Source: Frankia alni (GTDB lineage Bacteria; Actinomycetota; Actinomycetes; Frankiales; Frankiaceae). From it: DNA of 64,000 nucleotides. The DNA lies in the NCBI GenBank assembly GCA_026225295.1, contig JAMFSN010000147.1, forward strand, positions 56,354 to 120,353, written 5' to 3'. Position numbers and translations under genes: made by a program. The notes beneath the pieces were generated by a model. It did no database searches. It saw nothing but the letters and a program-made list of their open reading frames with translations, and was not told where the DNA came from. This document shows positions 8,001 to 16,061 of this stretch, piece after piece. How positions within the stretch are numbered: position 1 is the first letter of the stretch; each line of letters begins with the position of its first letter.

Positions 8001-9446
8001 TTCGGCGGGGACGAGGAGACCCAGCTGTCCCGGAAGTTCACCGTCCCCCGGGCGGCGTCGTTCACCGTCTCGGGTACCGCCGTCGCGATCCCGCCCTTCG
8101 ACGGCACGAAACGGCCCCTCCAGACCGGGCCGTTGAACGTGCCCTGCGGCCGGGGACCCCGCGTCCTGATCGACGGGAAGGCCTACGACACCGCGCTGGC
8201 CGGGAACCTCCGGGACCTGTCGACCTATCAACCGATCAAGCTCTCGCTGTGCGTGACGGGCTCGAGTGTGAAGCTGGCCGCCGGCACCCACGTCATGGCC
8301 GCCCAGCAGGACAAGGCGGGCGCGACGGTCAGCGGACTGACCCTGACCGAGGCCGGCCGTCCGGCGGCGGCCCCGGCCCGCCGGACGACGACGGTGACGT
8401 CCTGGTCGGACGAGCGGCGGACGGTCACGGTCGGCTCCGGGGCCCGCAGCTTCCTGGTCGTCCACGAGGACGCGAACGCGTCCTGGACCGCGACGATGAA
8501 CGGGCGGGCGCTGGCGTCGGTCCGCATCGACGGCTGGCAGCAGGGGTATGTCGTACCGGCCGGGTCCGGCGGGACGGTCGTCATCCAGAACAAGCCCGGC
8601 CAGACCTACCGGCACGACCTGATCATCGGGCTGATCCTCGTCCTGGGTCTGATCGCGCTGGCCGCGGTGCCGTCGTTCGCGCGGCTCGGTCGGCTGCGGC
8701 CGGTGCGGGCGGTCGCAGGGTCCGGGTTCGTCGACCGGGTCCGGACCGGGGCCGGCCGGCTGCGCATCCGTCCCGCCGCGGCGGCCGCTGGCCTACGACA
8801 CCGGGGCGCCCGGACCGAGGACGCGGGTCCGTCCGGTGGACCGGGGGTCGATTTTCGGCGCCGGGTTCCGGTGCGGGGTGTGGCCTGGGTGCTGGTCGGC
8901 ACGGCGGCGGCGCTGCTGTTGGCCGGCTGGTCGGCCATCCTGGTCCCCGTCATCGCGCTGCTGATCTGGTTCGTTCCCGGCCTGTTGAGCTGGGGGGCCG
9001 CGGCGCTGCTGATCGTCGCCACGGTGGTGGTCGCGGGTGACCCGGGCCGCCTGCCGGCCTCCGGGCACGGCGCGTTCAGCTCGTTCGTGCAGGTCGCCGG
9101 GGCGCTCGCGATCGGGTGCGCGACGGTCGGCCTGGCTCACGCCGGCCCGGCCCCCGCGGCCGAGGAACCGGGTCCGGCGGACGACCCGCCGCGTGACCGC
9201 GATGGCGCCGGTGGTGGCGCCGGTGGCGGCGGCGACCACGATGGCCCGGGCGACCACGACGGCTCGGGCGACCACGACGGCTCGGGCGACCGCGACCCGG
9301 GCCCGCGTCCGCCCGGTGCGCCGGAACCGACCGCGAAGTCCGTGGACCCCCGTCCTACCGGCGCGAGCCACCGCGTCGCTGGTCATCCCGACGCCGGTCG
9401 CCGCGACGCCGGCCGGCCGGCCGGCGTCCGCCGCCGACAGGAGTGA
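5058..9446 (+). CDS. AftD-like alpha-(1->3)-arabinofuranosyltransferase (DUF3367 type)
   Basis: 1,462 residues; GTG start with GGGGG upstream. The length and order match AftD: a cytoplasmic N-tail of about 55 residues, a GT-C membrane region (about residues 60-500) with D-T-K-M-D in the first periplasmic loop, a large extracytoplasmic region, a discoidin/F5-8C-like module around residues 800-950 (NVIDGNPSTAWQAQV, WVRIDLGHAVTVPSLGI), a transmembrane helix near 1190, further helices near 1270-1340, and an Asp/Gly-rich tail. In mycobacteria and corynebacteria AftD uses decaprenyl-phosphoryl arabinose to branch arabinogalactan and lipoarabinomannan. Here it follows the GT2 and its stop abuts the condensation-fold gene. 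The 18-bp repeats in the tail are unusual. The enzyme family is confident; the exact polymer is inferred. Confidence 0.85.
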   Translation: MPFAHALGTADDDLATVPLSLRGEAATAPVRVTAPGSSPPVPPASVAVGDHTPRWPLAVLVVAFAVLCLLQSPGRIVADTKMDIILAPGPFLASALHFWNSTSDFGFLPNQYVGYLFPMGPFFLLGHLVGLPPWVTERLWWTLLLVVGAWGIVRVADALRIGRPTGRILAGLAYATSPVFLGKIGASSVALTAAALLPWMIVPLLRCEVVALAVTGRRPLTRAGRRPLSPRRAAACSGLAVAATGGVNASVTLCALVAPGILLLFAGRTRPAWAVRAWWFLSVLLATLWWILPLALQGRYGLNFLAFTETAAVTTAFTSSAEVLRGSADWLAYLRVPSPWIRAGYEYVTSPAAIVGSGIATAVGVWGLTNAGRPRSRAVTAGAPAPAPAASVRESRGGRDRPAGLDPRTRRLLVLTLVVGVLAIGSAYPGNPHSPIAGDVRDLLAGPLGFLRNVYKFEPVVRFPLALGLAHAVSVVPGRFPARFRWLAGAPFGRALAVVVVLGALVAGTVPGLTGKLAPTGSFSKVPAYWTDAAKWLAANPAGGRTLVLPGSAFGEYDWGRPMDEPLQWLADSPWGVRSLIPLGGTGVTRLLDAIENELALGSAPGLAATLTEAGIGQVLVRNDLEDRDWDRPPSTDQINRALAGSGLVKARSFGPQVPIRETAQERLVADRRTSKEKVSALQVWKVPAGASQVTAYPTAATTIVSGGPEATAQLAARGKLGPGATVDATDLTAADLSGSSSLLGPGVTWDDTDTLTRRNASFGVVQSSESYLLQSGQNSAGKSGEPGQWLDVPPANHQTVAAFTGGATITASSYGFSLAPAPDLQPANVIDGNPSTAWQAQVTAPNGSVGAWVRIDLGHAVTVPSLGITLLEEGTFRPAVEAIRVTTQRGSVVTPVEPNETKQVLTVPSGSTRWFQVSFEKVTRQTGPLLGAGIRELTIPGITLRRYAVAPSDLAPVFADRANGRIEYLFDRYRADPTLPFGGDEETQLSRKFTVPRAASFTVSGTAVAIPPFDGTKRPLQTGPLNVPCGRGPRVLIDGKAYDTALAGNLRDLSTYQPIKLSLCVTGSSVKLAAGTHVMAAQQDKAGATVSGLTLTEAGRPAAAPARRTTTVTSWSDERRTVTVGSGARSFLVVHEDANASWTATMNGRALASVRIDGWQQGYVVPAGSGGTVVIQNKPGQTYRHDLIIGLILVLGLIALAAVPSFARLGRLRPVRAVAGSGFVDRVRTGAGRLRIRPAAAAAGLRHRGARTEDAGPSGGPGVDFRRRVPVRGVAWVLVGTAAALLLAGWSAILVPVIALLIWFVPGLLSWGAAALLIVATVVVAGDPGRLPASGHGAFSSFVQVAGALAIGCATVGLAHAGPAPAAEEPGPADDPPRDRDGAGGGAGGGGDHDGPGDHDGSGDHDGSGDRDPGPRPPGAPEPTAKSVDPRPTGASHRVAGHPDAGRRDAGRPAGVRRRQE
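9232..9297 (+). repeat. 18-bp tandem repeat in the AftD-like C-terminal tail
   Basis: Three units of GCGACCACGACGGCTCGG type (9232, 9250, 9268) and a partial fourth encode (GDHDGS)n followed by GDRDPG. The period equals that of the repeat in the neighbouring GT2, but the sequence is different. Confidence 0.85.
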
Positions 9447-9448
9447 CG

Positions 9449-10945
9449 ATGCTCGAGGCCGATCCCGTCCCGGCCGCCGCTCCGGACGGGGCGCGTGGAT
9501 CCGTCGGACCGGCGACGACCGACCCCGGGTCCGGATCGTCCGCGGAGCGTCCGTTCACCGCGCTGGAACGGACCATCTGCCTGTCCGACCGGCCGGACGC
9601 GCCGATCATCGTCGGGCTGCTGGCCCGGCTGGACGGCCGGGTGGACGCCGACAGCCTGCGGCAGGTGACGCTCGAGCTCCTGGCCCGTCATCCGATGGCC
9701 CGGGCCCGCCGCCATCCCGGTCCGGGCGTGGTGGCCCGGTGGCAGTTCCCGGTCGCGCCGGACGTCGAGCCGGTGATCCAGATCGCGGTCGGCGGCGCGG
9801 GCAACGAGCGATCCGACCCCGCTCGGGCGAGCCCGGCCCGTCCGGCGTCGCCGCAACGTGCCGCCGGGGACGACCACGCGGCCGCGACGGCGTTCGCGAC
9901 CCTGTGCGACCAGGCCTCCGACCTGACGCTGAGCCCGGCCCTGCGGGTCGGGCTGCTCCACCTGCCCGGGACCGACGCGATCGGTCTGGTGGCCCACCAC
10001 GCGGCCCTCGACGGCGCGGCCCTCCTGCTGCTGCTCACCGAGATCCTGGCCGGCTGCCGGACCGCCGCCCTGTCGTCGGCCGGGCCGGCCCGGTTCGTCG
10101 ATCGGCCCGGCCCGAACAATCGGCCCGACCCGAGGGCGCCCGGTCCGACCGGCCCGTCAGCCGCCGCCCGGTCCGGCCGTGGCCGGCGACCGGTCGGCTC
10201 GACCGAGCTGCGGCCCCGGTCCGCCAACCGGTACCTGGAGCCGGTCACCGCCACGCCGGGGCCCGGCTACGGGGTGGTGGCGGGCGACGTCGCGCTCCCC
10301 GTCCCCACCCGTGGGGCGACCGTCAACGATCTGCTGGTCGCGGCCGCGCATCTCGCCGTCGATCGGTGGAACCGCCGCTGCGGCCGGGCCACCGGGGTCC
10401 TGCGGCTACGGATGCCGATGAACCTGCGGACCCGGGCCGGCGGAGGGGCCGGTTCCGGCGTCGATTCCCCCGGCGGGGACCACGTCGGGAACGCCAGCGG
10501 TCAGGCGACGGTCGTGAGCACCCCCGTCGAACGGGTCGGTCCCGGCCCGTTGCTCGCCGCGGTGATCCGGCAGACGGCGGCGGCCAAGGTGGCCGGATCC
10601 GACGGCAACCCCGACCCGGCCGGCTCCCTGTGGTTCGTGCCGGCCCGGGCCCGCGACCGGGTGGCCCGCACGGCGATCGGGCTGGCCCGACCGTTCATGA
10701 TGCCTTCGGTGACCGTCTCGAACCTGGGTCGGATCGCGCGGTTGGCCGGCCCCGATCTGACCGTCACCGCACTGGACTTCTTCCCGTTCGCCGGCCTGCC
10801 CCAGGGCCTGGCCATCGGGGTCACCGGCTACGGCGGTCGGCTCCGGCTCGGGTTCAGCTATCACCGGGCGCTGTTCGATGAGCAGTCGGCGGCGGCGTTC
10901 GCGGCCGTCTACGCGGCCGCGCTCAGCGAGCTGCGGGGTGGCTGA
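9449..10945 (+). CDS. Condensation-domain / acyltransferase-fold protein
   Basis: 498 residues from ATG 9449, five bases after AGGAG at 9439-9443. An overlapping GTG at 9443 is less likely because the ribosome site would cover it. The fold resembles NRPS condensation domains, wax-ester synthases and Pap acyltransferases: an N-terminal ALERTICLSDR block, the catalytic HHAALDG (HHxxxDG) near residue 184, the second-half motif NDLLVAAAHLAVDRWN, RLRMPMNLR near 325, and SVTVSNLGRIA near 415. There is no carrier or adenylation domain, so it is a free-standing acyltransferase-like protein. It begins two bases after the AftD stop, which suggests acyl decoration of the arabinan or a glycolipid. Linkers are Arg/Pro rich. 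Its 3' end overlaps the convergent GT4 gene by 23 bases. Confidence 0.8.
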   Translation: MLEADPVPAAAPDGARGSVGPATTDPGSGSSAERPFTALERTICLSDRPDAPIIVGLLARLDGRVDADSLRQVTLELLARHPMARARRHPGPGVVARWQFPVAPDVEPVIQIAVGGAGNERSDPARASPARPASPQRAAGDDHAAATAFATLCDQASDLTLSPALRVGLLHLPGTDAIGLVAHHAALDGAALLLLLTEILAGCRTAALSSAGPARFVDRPGPNNRPDPRAPGPTGPSAAARSGRGRRPVGSTELRPRSANRYLEPVTATPGPGYGVVAGDVALPVPTRGATVNDLLVAAAHLAVDRWNRRCGRATGVLRLRMPMNLRTRAGGGAGSGVDSPGGDHVGNASGQATVVSTPVERVGPGPLLAAVIRQTAAAKVAGSDGNPDPAGSLWFVPARARDRVARTAIGLARPFMMPSVTVSNLGRIARLAGPDLTVTALDFFPFAGLPQGLAIGVTGYGGRLRLGFSYHRALFDEQSAAAFAAVYAAALSELRGG

Positions 10946-12497
10946 CCGACGCGCCGGTCCCGACCAGCAGGTCGGCGCCGGTGGCGATGCGGGTCTCGAC
11001 CGGTCCGACCACGCCCGCCCGGCGCAGGACCGCGACCGCCTGCGGCCGGCTCGCCCCGTACAGCAGAGCGACCGCCCGGTCGGGTCCCTCGCGGTAGACC
11101 AGGTCGGTCCGGCGCAGCCCCGACAGGCGGCGCCCGGCCGGCGGGGTGAACGTCGCGCGGGCGACCGGGTCGTCGCGCAGCCGGCGGTCCGGACCGCCGC
11201 GGGCCAGCCGGTCGGTCTCGCAGAGCACGATCGCGGCCAGCAGTTCCGCGGTCGCGTCCCAGGAGAACGACCCGGCCCAGGCCTGGGTCCGCGCGCGCCA
11301 GCGGGCGGCCCGGACCGGGTCGGCCAGCTCGGCGAGGGCCGGCCCGATCGTCGGTCCGAGGGGTGCCCCGTCCTCGACCAGCCAGCCCGTGTCGCCGGGC
11401 CGGACGGCGTCCCGCAGGCCCGGCACCCGGAAGGCGACCGCGGGCGTGCCGTGGGCGGCCGCCTCGACCACCGACAGGCCCCAGCCCTCGCCGTGGGACG
11501 GGTTGACGGTCAGCCAGGCCCGCGACAGCAGCTGGTCACGCTCGGCGGAATCGACGAAACCGAGCCACCGCACCACGCCGGCGCCACCGTCCCGGTCCCC
11601 GTTCCCGTCCGGGCCGCTGAGCCCGAGCTCGACGGCCCGGGCCAGCAGCCGGTCGCGGTCGGGACCGTCGCCCACGATGTTGACCACCAGGTCCGGCACC
11701 TGGGCCCGGATCTCGGCCACCGCTTCGAGCAGCAGGTGGAGCCGCTTGTGGGGGACCAGCCGGCCGACGCACACGATCGTCGGGCGGCTCGCCTTGGCGC
11801 CCACCCGCTCCGGCGGGGTGACCCCGTTGGGCACCAGGTAGCGGGCGCCCGCGAGCTGGAGTACCTCGCGGGCCTCGTCGCGGCTCGACGGCGAGACGAC
11901 GGCGACCGGGCGGCGGCCGTAGACGTGCCGGCTGCCGTCCGCCTCCAGGACCTGGCCGACCTTCGCGGCCGGCCCTGGGAAGTACAACGGGAACTGGCGC
12001 TGGTGCACATGGTGGAGGACCTGCACGATCGGAGTGGCCCGGTTCAACGCGAGCGGGCTGAAGAACGGGATGCCGTTCTGGCAGTCGATGACCGCGTCGA
12101 CGTCCCGGCGGTGGGCCCACAGCCACCGCAGGGCCTCGGCGTAGACGCCGAACGTTCCACCGGCCCGGCGCACGGCCACGCCCCGCACCCACTCCAGCGG
12201 GGCCAATCCGCCTGGCTGGGCGGTGATGAGGGAGACCCGCGCGCCGGCGGCGGCGAACCGCTCGGCCACCGACTGGCAGTACAGCTCGGCGCCGCCGGCC
12301 CGCGGGTGGGACAGGTCGCGCCAGTTGACAAAAACGATCCGGCGGCCGGCCAGCTGCGCGAGCGCCGTCGGGCCGGTGGTCACGGCCGGCGCCCGGCCGC
12401 CCGGTTCGCCCCCGTCGGGGTCGAGGGTCGCGGCGGTCGACCCGTTCAGTGCGCCGTCCCGGCCGGCGCCGGACGCTCCCACGGTTCCCTGCGTCAT
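10923..12497 (-). CDS. Family 4 glycosyltransferase
   Basis: 524 residues from ATG 12497, eight bases after GGGAG. The frame stays open further upstream, but without conserved sequence. GT-B fold: the N-terminal domain begins IVFVNWRDLSHPRAGGAELYC near residue 48, typical of GT4 enzymes. The donor half has IVCVGRLVPHKRLHLLLEA, NIVGDGPDRDRL and HGEGWGLSVVEAAAHGTPAVAF, the EX7E-like catalytic and nucleotide-binding region. There are no membrane helices, so it is a cytoplasmic enzyme using an NDP-sugar. It is transcribed away from the flippase; the divergent region holds repeated GACAATTCGG motifs. It probably builds part of the lipid-linked glycan exported by the neighbouring genes. Confidence 0.85.
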   Translation of the reverse strand: MTQGTVGASGAGRDGALNGSTAATLDPDGGEPGGRAPAVTTGPTALAQLAGRRIVFVNWRDLSHPRAGGAELYCQSVAERFAAAGARVSLITAQPGGLAPLEWVRGVAVRRAGGTFGVYAEALRWLWAHRRDVDAVIDCQNGIPFFSPLALNRATPIVQVLHHVHQRQFPLYFPGPAAKVGQVLEADGSRHVYGRRPVAVVSPSSRDEAREVLQLAGARYLVPNGVTPPERVGAKASRPTIVCVGRLVPHKRLHLLLEAVAEIRAQVPDLVVNIVGDGPDRDRLLARAVELGLSGPDGNGDRDGGAGVVRWLGFVDSAERDQLLSRAWLTVNPSHGEGWGLSVVEAAAHGTPAVAFRVPGLRDAVRPGDTGWLVEDGAPLGPTIGPALAELADPVRAARWRARTQAWAGSFSWDATAELLAAIVLCETDRLARGGPDRRLRDDPVARATFTPPAGRRLSGLRRTDLVYREGPDRAVALLYGASRPQAVAVLRRAGVVGPVETRIATGADLLVGTGASVSHPAAR

Positions 12498-12557
12498 CCC
12501 CTGCGCTCCCTGTGGCTCGTTCGCGTCCGGCCCGGGTACCGAGGGACGATATTGACA

Positions 12558-12626
12558 GACAATTCGGACGCCCCGACCATCGGGGCGGCGGACAGTTCGG
12601 GCCGACAATTCGGGCAGATAATTCGG
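12558..12626. promoter_or_regulatory. Repeated GACAATTCGG motifs between divergent genes
   Basis: Four near-identical decamers occur at 12558 (GACAATTCGG), 12591 (GACAGTTCGG), 12604 (GACAATTCGG) and 12617 (GATAATTCGG). The last three are spaced exactly 13 bases apart; the first is 33 bases before the second. They lie between the GT4 start (12497, minus) and the flippase start (12644, plus). A TTGACA precedes the first copy at 12552. The last copy contains GATAAT, usable as a -10. They look like operator half-sites or a repeated promoter element. Confidence 0.5.
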
Positions 12627-12643
12627 GCAAGAGTGGAGGTCCC

Positions 12644-14137
12644 ATGATGCGTGACCTCGTCACCAAGCTGTTGCGCGGCCCGTCGTCGCTGGCCATCGCC
12701 GGCATGGTCGTCAACGGCGCGAACCTGATCGCGAACCTCACCCTGGCCCGCATGCTCGCCCCCCACAGCTACGGCGCGGTGGTCGAGTTGACGAACATCT
12801 TCATGATCCTCTCGATGATCGGCTCGTCACTGCAGGTCGCGGTCGTGCAGCGGGACACCGCCATCGAGGAGCAGGGCCGGACCGTGACCCGCGCCTGGAT
12901 CCGCAGGTTACGCGGCAAATGCATCGCCGGTGTGGTCGTGGCGACGCTGGCCGGTCTGGCGCTGGCCGAACCGGTGTGCGCCCTCCTGTCCTTCCCGCAC
13001 CGGTTCGCGTTCGCCGAGGTCGTCGCGGCGGCCGCGCTGTGGTCGGCGATCTCGATCGAACGGGGGTTGCTCCAGTCCCGGGCGGCCTACCCGACGCTGG
13101 CCCGCAACCTGAGCTACGAAGGCGCGATCCGGGTCGTTGGCACCATCGTGCTGGTCGGGGTGGGCGCCGGAGTCGACGGGGCCAGTACGGCGCTGATCCT
13201 CGGGCTGCTGGTCGGGATCGAACACGCCCGCCGGGCGTCGGCCCTCACCGTGCGCCCGCCGCGCTCCGGCCGCCGGCGCGCGCCCAGTGCCGCCGCGCTG
13301 GCCGCGGCCGGCCGGCGCCCCGCACCCCGGCTGTCGCCGGACGGGGACCTGCTGGTCGAGACCGGACCGCTGACCATCCCGGCGCCCCGGGGGGTCAACA
13401 CCTCCCGGGCGCTCATGTACGGGACGGCGGTGGCGATGGGGGCGCTCATTCCCTTGTCCGCGCTCCAGAACATCGACGTGGTGATCGTCGGCCGGGCGAA
13501 CCCGCACGAGGTCGGCGCCTGGGCGGCGATCGCCACCGCCTGCAAGGTGCCGGTCTTCCTGGGGCTGGCGGTGGCGAACTTTCTGCTGCCGGAGGCGGCC
13601 CGGCGCCACCACGAAGGCGAGTCCGCGACCAACGCGCTGCTGACCGCGCTGGCCTGGGTGACGACGCCCGGGCTGCTGCTGGTCGGGGTCGCGTTGGTCG
13701 ATCCCCGCTGGTTGCTGACCACGGTGTTCGGTGCCCAACTGGCCGGCGGGGCGTCCGCGCTGTGGCTCCTGGCCCTGGCCATGACGTTCCTGGCCACCAC
13801 CTTGTTGTTCACCAACTACCTGCTCGGGGTCGGCGAACGGCGGATCGTCCCGATCGTTGTCCTGGGGGTCATCGTCACCGCCGGCGCACTGGAGCTGGCC
13901 GGCGGCAATCTTGAGACCACGGCGGTCGTGAGCCTGGTGTGCGAGAGCGTGCTCGCGCTGGCGGCCGGGGGAATGGTGCTGCTCGCCCATCCGGCGGCCC
14001 GGAACCGTATCCGGGTGATAACGGGCGGACGGTCCGGTGGTCGGGCGCCCGAACCGGCATTTCCCAATGCCGCCCCGACCGGCTACGACCAGCATGACCT
14101 GTACCCGGCCGGATCCGCTCCCCGGACCGGCCGCTGA
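12644..14137 (+). CDS. Polysaccharide flippase (Wzx/MATE-like, MOP superfamily)
   Basis: 497 residues; ATG ATG start with GGAGG four bases upstream. About 12-14 hydrophobic segments. The N-terminal block LLRGPSSLAIAGMVVNGANL and LTLARMLAPHSYGAVVELTN is typical of oligosaccharide flippases (LARxLxPxxYG). A hydrophilic Arg-rich cytoplasmic loop lies around residues 200-250. The final 35 residues are polar. Such proteins move undecaprenyl-linked oligosaccharides or teichuronic-type glycans across the membrane. Context: the GT4 is divergent and an exported protein follows 94 bases downstream. Confidence 0.85.
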   Translation: MMRDLVTKLLRGPSSLAIAGMVVNGANLIANLTLARMLAPHSYGAVVELTNIFMILSMIGSSLQVAVVQRDTAIEEQGRTVTRAWIRRLRGKCIAGVVVATLAGLALAEPVCALLSFPHRFAFAEVVAAAALWSAISIERGLLQSRAAYPTLARNLSYEGAIRVVGTIVLVGVGAGVDGASTALILGLLVGIEHARRASALTVRPPRSGRRRAPSAAALAAAGRRPAPRLSPDGDLLVETGPLTIPAPRGVNTSRALMYGTAVAMGALIPLSALQNIDVVIVGRANPHEVGAWAAIATACKVPVFLGLAVANFLLPEAARRHHEGESATNALLTALAWVTTPGLLLVGVALVDPRWLLTTVFGAQLAGGASALWLLALAMTFLATTLLFTNYLLGVGERRIVPIVVLGVIVTAGALELAGGNLETTAVVSLVCESVLALAAGGMVLLAHPAARNRIRVITGGRSGGRAPEPAFPNAAPTGYDQHDLYPAGSAPRTGR

Positions 14138-14231
14138 GCGGGCCCCCCGAGGTCACGTCGGGTTGACGGGACCGGGCGCCGTGTCACCAACCAGCCGCTG
14201 AGAACGACACGGCGCAAAACGGACAGAACTC

Positions 14232-16001
14232 ATGGCCGACACTGGTGGTATGGATCGCCGTCCGACGCGTCGTCGGTTGCTCTCCGGGGCCGTCGGCCTG
14301 GCCGCCTTCGCGGCCGGCGGCTACGGGGTCGCCCGGCTGACCGAGAACGACCCGGAAGCGGCCATCGGTCGGCGACCGATCCCCCCGGCTACGACCCCGA
14401 CCGGGAACGGCGGAGCTTTCGGCCGGGCGGTGGGCGGGGTCACGCCGAGCCCGAGCGGTCCGCCGACCCCGGAACCGCACACCGCCTACCTGTTGTCGCT
14501 GTTCGGAGCGCCGGGCAGTTTCGGCGGCCTGCAGGGCAGCCGGGCGGTCCGCACCGTCGACGTGCCGGGGTGGGGATTCGGGCCGGGGCAGGCCGCCTAC
14601 ATGTCGACCGTCGCGGCCGACGGAACCGTTTTCATCGGCACGACGCCGTTCACCGACGATCAGGCGAAGCCGACCGGCACGGGCATGGAGCTGGGGGTCT
14701 TCGACCCCACCGCCAACCGGTTCACGCGGGTGGCCGTGCCCTCGAGTAAGGGTCGGACCGCCGAACCCCGACCCGACGCCAAGTACCGCGGCATCGGCGG
14801 CGGCGATGTGTCCGACGTGCTCGTCGTCCCGGCCGCCGGGCGCGGCCAACGGTTGCTGTTCGCGTCCTCGATGCCGTATTACGGCTGGAACGTCGCCCAG
14901 TACGGGACCTTGCCGACCATCGGGCAGCTCGCGCCGTCCGGACGGGCCGGCTGGCGCTACGACCCGACGACGTCCTGGGACGCCGGGCGGCTGGCCGGGA
15001 CCTTGCCGACGGCGCGCTCCGTTCAGGCGTTCCCGGCCATGGCCTCCGCCGGAACGCGGGATTCGCGGGGGGCGGCCGCGCTGGCCCGGCTGCCGCGCAG
15101 CGGTCATGTGGTCGTCGCCCAGTACTTCGGGGTCACCGAGACCGACCGCGCCGGTCGGACCGATCAGGGTGCGCTGTTCGTCCTCGACACCAGCGGCAAG
15201 GTCCACGCCACCTGGCAGTACCCGAACGTCTCGGTGCTCGGTCAGAAGGTGGTGGTCAGCCCGCGGGAGGTGGTCGCCGATCCGAGCAGCCGACTGGGCG
15301 ACGAAAGGTTCGTCGTCACGCTCGACGCCCGGATGACCAACGGGAAGGTCGCCCCGTTTCCGGTGCAGGAGTTCTCCTACTCACCCGGGGACGGGGCGCC
15401 GGGCAACGGCACGATCACCCCGAAAAGCACCGCCGTGCGGGCCGCTCAGGACGGCACCCGGATGGAGACCGCGTGCTTCGCCAGCGACGGCACGTTGTAC
15501 GTCGCCCGCACGACGTCGGATGGTCTGCGGGCGGCGCCGCTGGCCGTCTACCCGAAGATCGGCGGCGAGCGGGGTCTGGTCCGGCGGGCCCCGGCCGTCG
15601 GCGACTGGGCGAACACGTCGTGGGCGTCGACCTGCTCCGCGGACTACCTGGTGCCCGCGACCGCGCGCGGTGGCCTGGTCCGGGGGGCCAGCTACGACGC
15701 GGTCACCGGCACCGTCCTGCTGGCCGGGTTGGACGGACTGGTGCAGGACGTGCATCCGGCCGGCAGCGGAACCCGGATGACGTTCCGGGTCGGAGCCGGC
15801 ATCGATCTGGGGCTCAACCGGCTACGGGGTCCGGCGACCCACTACGTCGGGTTGCGGCGGGGCTGCGTGGATGCCACCCGGCGGGTCTTCTGGCTGCCCG
15901 CCAACCAGCTCATCCTGAACGACATTCCGTGGCCGTTCCCGCCGTTCAAACTCGACCAGTGGCTCTACCGGATCGATCTGACCAGCTTCCTCGGTCGGTA
16001 G
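14232..16001 (+). CDS. Exported hypothetical protein with Tat-like signal
   Basis: 589 residues from ATG 14232; a second ATG 18 bases later is possible. The N-terminus has twin arginines (DRRPTRRRLLSG) followed by AVGLAAFAAGGYGVA, a Tat-like export signal, then a Pro/Thr linker to about residue 85. The remainder has repeated short beta-rich blocks (AAYMSTVAADGTVFIGTTPF, GRGQRLLFASSMPYYGW, GALFVLDTSGKVHATWQYP, FASDGTLYVARTTSDGL), which suggests a propeller fold. No catalytic motif is recognised. It comes directly after the flippase on the same strand, so a role in assembling or binding the exported glycan is plausible but unproven. Confidence 0.7.
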   Translation: MADTGGMDRRPTRRRLLSGAVGLAAFAAGGYGVARLTENDPEAAIGRRPIPPATTPTGNGGAFGRAVGGVTPSPSGPPTPEPHTAYLLSLFGAPGSFGGLQGSRAVRTVDVPGWGFGPGQAAYMSTVAADGTVFIGTTPFTDDQAKPTGTGMELGVFDPTANRFTRVAVPSSKGRTAEPRPDAKYRGIGGGDVSDVLVVPAAGRGQRLLFASSMPYYGWNVAQYGTLPTIGQLAPSGRAGWRYDPTTSWDAGRLAGTLPTARSVQAFPAMASAGTRDSRGAAALARLPRSGHVVVAQYFGVTETDRAGRTDQGALFVLDTSGKVHATWQYPNVSVLGQKVVVSPREVVADPSSRLGDERFVVTLDARMTNGKVAPFPVQEFSYSPGDGAPGNGTITPKSTAVRAAQDGTRMETACFASDGTLYVARTTSDGLRAAPLAVYPKIGGERGLVRRAPAVGDWANTSWASTCSADYLVPATARGGLVRGASYDAVTGTVLLAGLDGLVQDVHPAGSGTRMTFRVGAGIDLGLNRLRGPATHYVGLRRGCVDATRRVFWLPANQLILNDIPWPFPPFKLDQWLYRIDLTSFLGR

Positions 16002-16048
16002 CCCTCGCGGTCGGTGACGCGCGACGCGGGGTCGGTCGGCCGGTCTCA

Positions 16049-16054
16049 TATGCT
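16049..16054 (+). promoter_or_regulatory. -10 element for leaderless hisS mRNA
   Basis: TATGCT (TANNNT) ends seven bases before GTG 16062. This geometry puts the transcription start on the start codon and is why GTG 16062 is preferred over ATG 16050. Confidence 0.5.
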
Positions 16055-16061
16055 CGCGCTC

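Noticed and set aside
5586..8615. 1,009-codon open frame antisense to the AftD-like gene
   Set aside because: It is the GC-rich shadow of a gene with clear AftD domains; its Arg/Gly/Pro-rich translation shows no conserved blocks.
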